From: Euperipatoides rowelli
Lineage: Eukaryota; Onychophora; Udeonychophora; Euonychophora; Peripatopsidae
DNA length: 10,746 nt
Strand: one strand, 5' to 3'
Assembly (NCBI GenBank): GCA_003024985.2
Contig: PXIH01S0009380.1
Below the pieces are notes generated by a model. It worked only from the letters and a program-made list of their open reading frames with translations, was not told where the DNA came from and did not search any database. The position numbers and the translations under genes are program-made. Positions within the stretch are counted from its first letter, which is position 1. Each line of letters starts with the position of its first letter. Below are positions 1-7,042 of this stretch, one piece after another.

Positions 1-189
1 ATACACGTATTGGTATTAAAAATACCGGCTTATTTCATGATTGTAGAAGTCCTTAAAATATTTACATAGCTGGATGGATAATATTCTAGCTCTGCTCATT
101 AGCTAGAAATTAATTTTAAAGGTGCAATGTGTATCTCACAGATACCGCGACTACTGCAGGGTTAAATAAATACCACAATGTAGCCAAGA

Positions 190-509
190 GCATTGCTAAG
201 AAAAGGGGAGTGGGGTGAGAGCTTCCTGGTTCAACTTTAGATGAAAAACCCGAATGCTGGAAATTTTGTGTTGGCTGTTAGGCAAACTCAGTTGAAGGAG
301 ATGGAAGTACAGTTGGTAAATTTAAAAAAAATGTAATCAAAAAAATTTTGTACTGGGTGGGAACGTTTAAAATAATGAGTTGGGAAATTTAAGAATTAAT
401 ACAGTAAAATGGATCTGAAGATAAGATCAAGGACCTGGCCGCCCATCAGCTGTTCAATAATTGTGACTTGGGAATTCAAGGATTCAGAATTTTTTTTTTC
501 ATTTCTCAC
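190..509 (+). repeat. Left arm of inverted repeat IR1
   Basis: This segment matches the reverse complement of 1182-1508 in collinear order. Shared blocks include GGAAATTTTGTGTTGG near 260 (TGAAAATTTGTGTTGA in the partner), CAGTTGAAGRAGA near 290, a TTTAAAATAATNA block near 367, CAGCTGNTCAATANTTGTGA near 448 and CATTTCTC at 500-507. Identity is roughly 70-75% by eye with several small indels, so the copy is old. The arm stops exactly at the single N at 510. It may be one arm of a degenerate fold-back element, or two copies of one dispersed repeat in opposite orientation. No coding capacity is seen. Confidence 0.72.
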
Positions 510-510
510 N
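510..510. other. Single N at inner edge of IR1 left arm
   Basis: One undetermined base lies where the IR1 left arm ends. Three other single N characters (5198, 6216 and 7002) also lie on repeat boundaries, suggesting contig joins rather than base-call failures. Confidence 0.7.
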
Positions 511-1181
511 GTTAAATTGGCAAGCACAAGATTATTGCCGAAAAAACACACTATTGTATTAAAATTGACTTGTTTTATTTAATTCGTATTATTAACAAAT
601 TATATTTTTAGTTATTTTCTTTGTTGATTTTAATTCTTTATTTTTATTTTATAACAGTTTATTTATAATAAAAACTTAATTTACTAATAAAATTATTATT
701 AGTATTATATTTTTTTATAAAATTTAATTTCTTCAATTTGTTGAGGGGGTCTTAGGGTGACCACTCAAACTTTCCTAGGCCGGTGTGCATTACCCCATCT
801 GTCACTGCATTCATTTTAGCACACACATAATGTCATAATTTTTCAAACATTAATTGCCATATCTATTTTGATATGTTGTGAAAAAAAAAAAGCCAATTCA
901 AACTAAAGGAATCTAGGTCACAAAAGGAATCATAAAGCCTTTATTTATTTATTTTCTGTAATACTAATCACTATTTTCAGCTGGGAAAACAAACAAACAT
1001 GAAACTTTAAGTCCCTTAATTAAACATCTATATGATTTTAGTACCATAATTAATGCTTTTATAGTGTGCATAACATTTACAACATAATTGAATCAATAAT
1101 GCAAACTACAGCGACTCTCTCGTTCTGTGTGATTTTGAGTAGTGCCTAGCTAGTGAATTTTATTGGAAGAGGGGTGGGGGA
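511..1181. other. Spacer between IR1 arms, no gene seen
   Basis: This is very AT-rich DNA (especially 541-735) with an A run near 880 and a short TTTA-rich patch near 941. A slightly GC-richer patch at 742-815 contains the motif CTTAGGGTGACCAC; a similar CCTTAGGGTGAACAC occurs at 2562-2576. A pyrimidine stretch ending in TTTTCAG at 980 resembles a splice acceptor, but the frame beyond it closes after nine codons. No transposase-like or other protein-like frame is visible. Confidence 0.6.
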
Positions 1182-1508
1182 GAGAAATGAGAAATTTGTC
1201 CATTCTGATTCCACAAATTCACAACTCACAACTATTGATCAGCTGCTGGGTAACCGAGTCCCTTCATCTTTCTTGAGATTCATGTTAATGTGTCAAAATG
1301 TTAAATTTCCCATAATTATTTTAAAAATTCTCATCCAATACAAAAATCTTTAATTACATTTTTTTGTTGTTGTTTTTTTAATTTCCCAACAGTTTTTCTT
1401 CTTCAACTGGATTTTTCCCAATTGTCAACACAAATTTTCAGAACTTTTGGACTTTAGCCAAATTTTGAGGGGTAGGGGATATCTCCACTACCCCTCTTTT
1501 AGTCATGC
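1182..1508 (-). repeat. Right arm of inverted repeat IR1
   Basis: Read on the minus strand, this segment repeats 190-509 block by block, from GCATGACTAAAAGAGGGG at the outer edge (1508 to 1491) to CATTTCTC at the inner edge. The two arms are of almost equal length (about 320 bp) and together with the spacer give a structure of about 1.3 kb. No clear terminal motif or target-site duplication was found next to either outer edge. Short open frames overlapping this arm are not protein-like. Confidence 0.72.
1467..1496. repeat. Perfect 9-bp hairpin in IR1 right arm
   Basis: GAGGGGTAG at 1467-1475 is exactly complementary to CTACCCCTC at 1488-1496. After one mismatch, three further pairs form (GGA 1477-1479 with TCC 1484-1486), leaving a four-base loop. 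The equivalent place in the left arm is not self-complementary, so the hairpin is specific to this arm. The T-run after it is only four bases, and in a eukaryotic context no terminator role is implied. Confidence 0.6.
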
Positions 1509-1704
1509 CCCTCATTATCAGCTATGATAAAACCATAACAAATTTCAAGATCCATTAATAAGCCAATAAATTTAATTAAATTTTTATTTGAACTAAAATG
1601 TTTTATCTCATGAGGAGTAAAGAACATAAAAGAATCAATTCTTCGTGACTCAGGGATGTCTTGAGCCAGGAAAGTGTTCACATGCTACTGAATAAGACCC
1701 AACC

Positions 1705-1815
1705 ATGGTTCAGCAAGTATCAAGATTAGTGGCTAAAAGACAGCTAAGACACTTTTCAACCATGGATAATGTGTTTTTAAAATTTAGACAATTTGATCGA
1801 CAAAACAATGTTTGA
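1705..1815 (+). other. Short ORF with strong Kozak context (speculative)
   Basis: The 36-residue frame starts at an ATG in ACCATGG context, which is close to the animal Kozak consensus. A second in-frame ATG at 1762, also in ACCATGG context, follows 19 codons later. The first residues, MVQQVSRLVAKRQLRHFST, are basic, lack acidic residues and end in R-x-F-S-T, so they resemble a mitochondrial presequence. The frame closes with TGA at 1813. No good splice donor was found before the stop, so this is either a tiny standalone frame, a first exon with a donor I cannot see, or chance. No family is recognised. Confidence 0.12.
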
Positions 1816-2289
1816 ATGTAGATATGCCTAAAAGGCAGCTATTGATCTTAAGTAGGTCCTAGAAATCTGCTGTAGAGTATGTTCAAGCCACCCACTTTCA
1901 CTCCACAAAAAATTACCCATCTTTTTCTGCCCAACTCCTACCTGTGAAATTGAATTAAACTCAATGTCCTCAGGTATAAGCCAATACTTTCTAATTTGCA
2001 ATTAAAATACAAATAATACTCAACATGAATAAAACAAATAAAAATTTTTGATTATTTTTATTGTTTTAAATGTTCTTAGGTTACAATAATATTTAATGTA
2101 TTATAAATACAATAAATGATTTCATTAATGTGCTTGCAGAGTTATAATAAAATATAACAAATAACGAATATTTATAATAAAATTTAAATGTGGCCTGTGA
2201 ACTTGGTGATTTTTAACTAATTTTACATCATCTTAGTCAATTTGGATAATAAAAATTTTAAGTCAACATGATCGACATTATTATCCCAG

Positions 2290-2344
2290 TGATTTTGATT
2301 TTTTACAATATTCTTTTAACTACACTAAATCATCATTCAATGAG
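2290..2344 (+). other. Possible 55-bp internal exon (speculative)
   Basis: The stretch lies between an acceptor-like TTATTATCCCAG ending at 2289 and a consensus donor GAG|GTAAGT with its GT at 2345-2346. Two of three frames are open across it; one reads DFDFLQYSFNYTKSSFNE. At 55 bp it is too short for open frames to count as evidence. The case rests on the donor matching the metazoan consensus. It is not frame-compatible with the exon-like island at 3236-3294. Confidence 0.12.
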
Positions 2345-2479
2345 GTAAGTTGATGGAAACACAAAATAAAAAAGTTTAATTTTTCTACATAAAGTGGTAA
2401 AATTCATATCTTTTAGCCACATGCTTTAAAGTCATCTGTTGTTTAAGATTTGGAAAAAAAAATGTTGTTGTTAATTCTA

Positions 2480-2493
2480 CCCCCCCCCCCCCC
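2480..2493. repeat. Poly-C tract, 14 bases
   Basis: There is an uninterrupted run of 14 C residues between TTCTA and TGGATG. Its complement is a G14 run capable of forming G-quadruplexes. The run lies in the same kind of GC-richer patch, with CACCCC and CCTTAGGGTGA motifs nearby, that contrasts with the AT-rich surroundings. Confidence 0.9.
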
Positions 2494-3235
2494 TGGATGA
2501 AATAAATCACCCTTTAAAGATCAAAATTGTCTGAGCACCCCTTTGAGATGCTCCAGCACCACCTTAGGGTGAACACTATCATCCATGTTTGAAAACTTAC
2601 TACTAAAGGCATGCATGAAGTTATATAGTGGTTGGCCCTCTAGCTGTTCATAAGTTTAAATAGTGACATTTTTTTATTAACAAAAACAAGTTTTCTAATA
2701 TTACAAAAGATTTTAATATCACAAATTTTTGATGACGCTTGGCGGTCAATATGATTGAAATATCAATTTATCAGTAAAAACAAGGTGAAACACAACAATG
2801 GAAGTAAATACTAACACACCCAGGTATATAAAACATCCATTAAAATTGCTTATTTAAACAGAGAAAAAATACCATATCATTAACATGTCATTAAATATTG
2901 TTCTTGTTTTTTGTTTTGTTTTTTTTAAATTTATTAATTTAGTTTATATCTGTAAGAATATAGAGGAAAAGTAAGCTATTTTTCAAAAGTCAGAAAAAAA
3001 TCAAACTATGCTTAAATATATTTTGTCATAAATTCACATGGACTAATTAGGTAATAATTATATTTTACTGTAGCAAAATAAAGGGTTGAAAAATTATATC
3101 AAAGTTAATAATAATATCTTTGTTTCATAAATTTACTTTATAGGAACAGAACAGATACAAATGCTATACAAAGTGCTGAATAGAATATCACCAAATAAAT
3201 GTTATAAATTCTTGTTGAATTTAATTTATTTGCAG
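2494..3235. other. AT-rich stretch, no gene seen
   Basis: This is low-complexity AT-rich DNA with T-rich runs near 2905-2932 and A-rich runs elsewhere. No open frame of meaningful length, RNA gene or internally repeated unit was recognised. Confidence 0.55.
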
Positions 3236-3294
3236 ATATAGCCCAAACAAGTGAAGTGGGGAGCTCAGGGATAAACAGGCCAAAAAGGATTTGA
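3236..3294 (+). other. Possible 3' exon after TTTGCAG (speculative)
   Basis: A pyrimidine-rich stretch ending in TTTATTTGCAG at 3235 is followed by a patch clearly richer in G+C than its surroundings. Skipping two bases, that patch reads IAQTSEVGSSGINRPKRI and then TGA. Nineteen open codons are expected by chance, so the support is the combination of acceptor and composition change. No family is recognised and no matching upstream exon was found. Confidence 0.1.
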
Positions 3295-3577
3295 AAATAT
3301 GAAAAAAAAAATTCTCAACACAAATCAAACAGTAATTTAATTAATTATTGGCATGACAAATGCAAAACAATTTATATATTTACATCAATGAATTCAAAGA
3401 AGTATACTACTTAAAAGGATTTAGACACCACCCTAATTACAAACTTGACTGTAATATCCAAAATTACTATAAAATATAGTAAATCATCCGATAGCAGTAG
3501 TTTTAAAAAAGGAATCTCCTGTAGTAGTTGTTAAATTGATTAATATGTTTCTCTATATTAAAAAAGGTAAATTATTG

Positions 3578-3614
3578 TTTATTTATTTATTTATTTTTAA
3601 ATTTATTTATTTTA
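3578..3614. repeat. TTTA microsatellite, imperfect
   Basis: Four to five TTTA units at 3578-3596 are followed by an imperfect continuation to about 3614. On the minus strand this supplies several AATAAA-like hexamers directly after the possible stop codon at 3616-3618, so those hexamers cannot be taken as an independent polyadenylation signal. Confidence 0.75.
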
Positions 3615-3615
3615 T

Positions 3616-3656
3616 TCACATGGCTGCATCATACTCCTTCAAAGCAGTCTTATATA
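3616..3656 (-). other. Possible minus-strand terminal exon (speculative)
   Basis: On the minus strand, a T-rich tract ending in TTTTGTTCTCCAG (AG at 3658-3657) precedes 41 bases that read, after two bases, YKTALKEYDAAM and TGA. An AATAAA overlaps the stop, and more follow in the TTTA microsatellite. The codon content looks protein-like and the acceptor is good, but 12 codons are too few to be significant. No protein family is recognised, and no upstream exon was found between here and the other minus-strand candidate at 7675-7758. Confidence 0.15.
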
Positions 3657-4098
3657 CTGGAGAACAAAATCACAAAATGAACACCCCCCTTCCCTCCTAT
3701 TTGTTTTTGTAGATATATTATGTGGGATACAGGTACGAAACTAGCAACATGAAGTCATTCATTATTTTCAAAATTCTAAGAGTATTTTTTTTCTTTATAA
3801 TATACTTGTAGAAACCCTGTCAAAATCAACAATATTTTTTTTGGGGGGCAAATAATTTTGTGTCATGTTTGGAACTAGGCTAAACACTCCCATGTTATTT
3901 GCTTCTACCCCATCCCCCAAAATTAGCCAAGCCTATTTTCATTGTCTACACAATGTTCCCCCAAAAAATAGCCAAGTCTATTTTCATTGTCTACACTATG
4001 GAACCTACCCACATACCAAATTGCAAGTTTGTGTAAGTTGGGAAGTGAAGCTTGCAAAAATGACGGAATTCATTTTGGGCCCCCTAGCCCTCCCCTCC

Positions 4099-4470
4099 CA
4101 TGTAACCACCTAGGACCTTGACTTTTACATACATATTCTAGACCTCTAGGGTAATACAATTTACTAATTTTAACTTAATCGGAGCATTTTTAAAAAAAAT
4201 TGATTTATGGGGTCCGCCTAACACCCCCATGTGACCACATAGCACCTTGGCCTTTTATATACATATTCTAGACCTCTAGTGTAACCAAATTTCAACTTAT
4301 TCAGAGCATTAAAAAAAATAGATTATTGGGGGCCCCTTAACACTTTCTAGTGACCACATATGACCTTGACCTTTTATATACATATTCTATACCAATAGGG
4401 TAAAACAAATTTCAAATTTCCACTTAATTTGAGCATTTTTAAAAATTTTGAGTTTGGGGATGCCCCAAGC
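4099..4470 (+). repeat. Three ~119-129-bp tandem B units
   Basis: Units start at 4099, 4228 and 4347, so the spacings are 129 and 119 bp, with a partial fourth start before 4470. Each carries TGACCACATA or a close variant, then an ACCTTGACCTTTTATATAC-like block, CATATTCTA, a run of ATTTCAACTTAAT type, GAGCATT, an A run and a GGGG block. Divergence is modest (roughly 80% identity by eye), so the array is older than its neighbour at 7781-9237 or evolves without homogenisation. Confidence 0.82.
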
Positions 4471-4487
4471 ACCTTCCACTACTCCCT

Positions 4488-4518
4488 CCCCCCCCCCCCC
4501 CAAAAAAAAAAAAAAAAA
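4488..4518. repeat. C14 followed by A17
   Basis: Fourteen C residues (4488-4501) run directly into seventeen A residues (4502-4518), and then the third A copy of the compound repeat begins. The same junction is short in the other two copies (CCCCCAAAA near 3915-3922 and CCCCCAAAAAA near 3958-3967), so both homopolymers appear to have grown from one pre-existing junction. Confidence 0.88.
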
Positions 4519-4560
4519 CAAGTCTATTTTCATTGTCTACACTATGGAACTTACCCACAA

Positions 4561-5157
4561 ACCTAACACAAAAAAACCACAAGTTGATTGTACAAACTAT
4601 TGGGGAGTAAATTTCATTTAAAGAGTTCGGAATGAAGGAATGACAAGTAATGACAGATTTACACATAGAGACAATTTTTTTTTTTTTTAATATAATAATT
4701 TCAACCTAAGTTGAAAAAAGAAGTAGAATGTTATTTGTTTATATACATTATATTGCAAACACAAGTGTTATGATTAGTAGTTTTTTTTTTTTTTTTTTGC
4801 CATGCCATTTTTATGAGATTTGGATAAAGTGAAGTAATGGATGAAATTGTAGCTAGACATAATATAATGTGACTATTTTATTAAATAAAAATTTTTAATC
4901 ATCAAAAATTAGGATTTTTCTCATTTTTGATTCATAAATTTTCATTGTCAACTTTTATATAATTTGTGTTAAGTTAATTTTGGAGTTAAACGAGTCTATG
5001 ACATATTACATTATTATTTGATTTATAACAAAACTTTGACATTTGTCAGTTATAAAGGTATTAAAACAACACCAACTGTATAAAAAAATAGTTTTTATTG
5101 GGATCACAGATTAGTCATTTCTTGTAAAAGCTTTGAAAGAATAAGTGATAATAATGA
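4561..5157. other. AT-rich stretch, no gene seen
   Basis: Low-complexity sequence including a T run ending at 4688 and 18 T residues at 4781-4798. No protein-like frame or RNA gene was recognised. A 75-codon minus-strand frame ending in this area reads through the C14A17 tract as a glycine and phenylalanine run and is an artefact of it. Confidence 0.55.
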
Positions 5158-5197
5158 CAAGTATTATTAATTATCTTCATACTTAAGAGAAAAAATA
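5158..5197 (+). repeat. Left 40-bp direct repeat flanking IR2
   Basis: These 40 bases, starting CAAGTATTATTAATTATC and ending CTTAAGAGAAAAAATA, recur exactly at 7003-7042 in the same orientation. A single N follows immediately at 5198. The pair brackets the whole inverted-repeat structure. It may be an unusually long insertion-site duplication, or the overlapping ends of two contigs that were scaffolded around a misplaced or heterozygous segment. Confidence 0.92.
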
Positions 5198-5223
5198 NTT
5201 TAAATTATTTTTTTCCAGTGGAA

Positions 5224-5989
5224 TTTTTTTTAATAATAATTATCTTTGAAAATCAATAATAATAAAAAATTAAAAAAATCCGTTACATTTGACAAAAATT
5301 TACTTAATATAATAAACATTTGAGTTTGTAAAATGAAGCAAAGCCTTCTACAATTTAGCAATAGTTTGTAAAAAGACACTTAAAGGGTATATGCACCCAT
5401 AAAAAAAAAAAGTTAAAATGAAAGAATTTACTTTAAATAATTATAAATATTCATTAAAAATGATAACAGTAAAAAAAACTAATTAATTATGACCATTTTA
5501 ATATTGAAATTATGACTCCCGCCAAAAAAAAAACAACATAAAATGGAGGTTGATTGTTTTAATTAAATGTGACATGGTGTGACGTAGAAACGTGAACCTT
5601 TTTAAAGTTGTGCTACCTTAATGGCCATAGCTATCTTTCATTTTCTTTTACGTTTTTCTTTTTTCAGAAATAGATAAATAAAACATTTGTGTTTTTAATA
5701 ATTTTTTTTACATTTTCTTAACAAAATAAATTAATTATAGGGAGAAGAGAGGGCAGTTTGCACCAATCGCTATTATTTTTAGTAAAATGTCTTTATTGGA
5801 ATGTTTCATTATTTTCAAAGTATCGGTAGCCAGGAGGAGTTTGTAGACAAAATAAATAAATAAAAGATTGAACAGATTGCAGCAATTGCTAATATTATTA
5901 ATAAAACTCTTTATTGGAATGCCTAGTTATTTTAAATGTAATTGCAGCCAGAAAAAGTGTGCAGGCAAAAAAAAAAAAAAAAGATCGGA
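5224..5989 (+). repeat. Left arm of IR2
   Basis: The arm runs from the ATAATTATCTTTGAAAATC block near 5235 through the TTAA-bearing palindrome at 5379-5395 to the poly-A and GATCGGAC motif near 5990. It pairs with 7001-6302. Matching is weakest at 5298-5379, where the two sides differ in length and sequence, and strongest at 5380-5745. The inner third is built of about 118-bp tandem subunits, described separately. Confidence 0.8.
5379..5395 (+). repeat. 17-bp terminal-type motif, left, containing TTAA
   Basis: CTTAAAGGGTATATGCA here is the exact reverse complement of 6862-6878. Taking TTAA (5380-5383 and 6874-6877) as a target-site duplication, an element of 1490 bp (5384-6873) would begin AGGGTATATGCA and end TGCATATACCCT. 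TTAA duplication with short inverted termini is typical of the piggyBac superfamily. The inverted similarity also continues outside this motif, so these may be internal rather than true ends. Confidence 0.5.
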
Positions 5990-6023
5990 CAATTTGTAGC
6001 TTTTGCTATTACTTTTAGTAATA
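5754..6023 (+). repeat. ~118-bp tandem subunits in IR2 left arm
   Basis: Unit starts at 5754, 5873 and 5990 (spacings 119 and 117 bp) share CAGTTTGCAGCAATTGCT-like openings, a TCTTTATTGGAATG block, a GTTATTTT block, a GCAGCCAGGA block and an A-rich tail. The third copy is cut off at about 6023. The matching part of the right arm has two units (6395-6505 and about 6302-6394, reversed). Confidence 0.8.
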
Positions 6024-6301
6024 GGACCACTTGACCGATGTTGAGTGAAAGTCTGGCTTATCTCGATCTATCTATCTATTTAAAAAGTATTTCTTGAAAT
6101 CCTTCGATTTTCTAAGTTTTGGCTTGGGTTCAAAAATTATATAGCCTCAGACCATAAATCTTCTCCCCATAATTAAGAAAATGTAAGCAAAATTATTAAA
6201 AACACAAAGGTTTTANCAAACTAACTAGAAATAATCAAATTAAAAGCTAAAATAATTGTAATTAAGCTGATGCTGTCTACTAAAATCTTTAGATCTTAGA
6301 T
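6024..6301. other. IR2 spacer with an extra arm fragment
   Basis: The spacer is mostly unique AT-rich DNA with a short TCTA run at 6067-6078. Positions about 6157-6215 repeat the right-arm block at 6508-6575 in the same orientation (CTTCTCCCC, then AAGAAAATGTAA and AATTATTAAAAACACAAA) and stop at the N at 6216. The fragment can therefore also pair with the left arm near 5676-5745. Either a third arm fragment is present or the contig ending at 6215 had begun to enter a right arm. Confidence 0.65.
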
Positions 6302-7001
6302 GTCTTTTTTTTTTGGCCGACCCTCTCCTCCTGGTCGCCGGTACATTGAAAATAACAAGAGATCCCAACAAATATTAGCAATTGCTGCAAACTGTCCGAT
6401 CTTTTTTTTTTTTTTTGCCTTCACACTCTTCCTGGCAGCAATTACATTAAAAATAACGAGACATTCCAATAAAGACTTTTTACTAATAGTGATTGCTTCA
6501 AACTGTCAACTCTTCTCCCCTATAATTCATTTATTTTAAGAAAATGTAAACAAAATTATTAAAAACACAAATGTTTTATTTATTTATTTCTGAAAAAAAA
6601 AAAACGTAAATGAAAATGAATGATAGCTATGTCCATTAAGGTAGTACAACTTTAAAAAGGTTCACGTTTCTACGTCGCAGCACATTACATTTAATTAAAA
6701 CAATCATCATCCGTTTTATGTTTTTTTTTTTTTGGCAGGAGTTGTAATTTCAATATTGAAATGGTCATAATTAATTAATTTTTTTACTGTTATCATTTTT
6801 AATGAAATTTTATAATTAATTAAAGTGCATTCTTTCATATTAACTAAAGATGTTTTTTGGTTGCATATACCCTTTAAGTTTTTTTTTCTTAATTAATAAA
6901 GAAATTAGCTAACAAAAAAACCTGCTTTAAAGGTCAAATATAATGGATCTTTATTATTTATTTTTTTTATTATTGATTTTCAAAGATAATTACTAAAAAA
7001 A
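6302..7001 (-). repeat. Right arm of IR2
   Basis: Reverse complement of the left arm, ending at the N at 7002. Conserved blocks include GGTTCACGTTTCTACGTCG (6660-6678), which pairs with the left-arm block at 5581-5600, and GATTTTCAAAGATAATTA near 6974-6991. The 79-codon plus-strand frame at 6300-6539 runs through two poly-T tracts and is not a credible protein. Confidence 0.8.
6862..6878 (-). repeat. 17-bp terminal-type motif, right, containing TTAA
   Basis: TGCATATACCCTTTAAG is the exact inverse of 5379-5395 and carries the second TTAA at 6874-6877. See the left motif for the two readings: true element ends with a TTAA duplication, or an internal part of a longer inverted repeat. Confidence 0.5.
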
Positions 7002-7002
7002 N

Positions 7003-7042
7003 CAAGTATTATTAATTATCTTCATACTTAAGAGAAAAAATA
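7003..7042 (+). repeat. Right 40-bp direct repeat flanking IR2
   Basis: Exact copy of 5158-5197, directly following the N at 7002. The bases outside the two copies are unrelated. Joining the left flank to the right copy gives a continuous sequence without IR2, which could be the empty-site allele. Confidence 0.92.

Larger units (their letters stand above)
1509..2479. other. AT-rich stretch, no confident gene
   Basis: This is mostly low-complexity AT-rich sequence, densest from 2000 to 2200. A 60-codon minus-strand frame at 1499-1681 has no recognisable motif and is closed by stops just upstream of its ATG; it also runs into the IR1 arm. Two weak exon-like islands inside this stretch are listed separately. 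Confidence 0.55.
3910..4560. repeat. Compound repeat: A-type copies bracketing a B tandem array
   Basis: Three copies of an A sequence (core CTATTTTCATTGTCTACAC) lie at 3928-3955, 3973-4013 and 4519-4559. The last two share 41 bp with one mismatch. Between the second and third A copies lies a three-unit tandem array (4099-4470). Each A copy is preceded by a C run passing into an A run. The arrangement suggests that A and B belong to one larger repeat family with GC-rich junctions (GGGGGCCCC, AACACCCCC) in an AT-rich body. The family is not recognised, and open frames here are short and not protein-like. Confidence 0.75.
5199..7001. mobile_element. Large fold-back element IR2, no transposase seen
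   Basis: This 1.8-kb segment between two N characters consists of two long inverted arms (about 5224-5989 and 6302-7001) around an AT-rich spacer of about 310 bp. Blocks match in order along the arms, including TGAAAATCAATAATA, CTTAAAGGGTATATGCA, AATTAATTATGACCATTT, ACGTAGAAACGTGAACC, ACCTTAATGG and CTTTATTGGAATG. Identity is roughly 80-90% by eye over the best 600 bp. No open frame resembles a transposase. The layout fits a fold-back or MITE-like non-autonomous DNA transposon, or a nested insertion. If transcribed it would fold into a hairpin RNA with a stem of several hundred base pairs. Confidence 0.7.

Noticed and set aside
951-1010. Acceptor-like TACTAATCACTATTTTCAG with a short frame after it
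   Set aside because: The best frame closes after nine codons, and the stretch lies in the spacer of an inverted repeat.
1499-1681. 60-codon minus-strand frame reading through the edge of IR1
   Set aside because: Amino-acid mix is plausible, but stops lie directly upstream, no splice acceptor fits, and its end is inside the inverted repeat.
5641-5680. Pyrimidine tract ending in TTTTTTCAG, present in both IR2 arms
   Set aside because: All frames beyond it close almost at once. Conservation between the arms is explained by their common origin.
6300-6539. 79-codon plus-strand frame with phenylalanine runs
   Set aside because: It reads through two poly-T tracts of the IR2 right arm and has no equivalent in the left arm.
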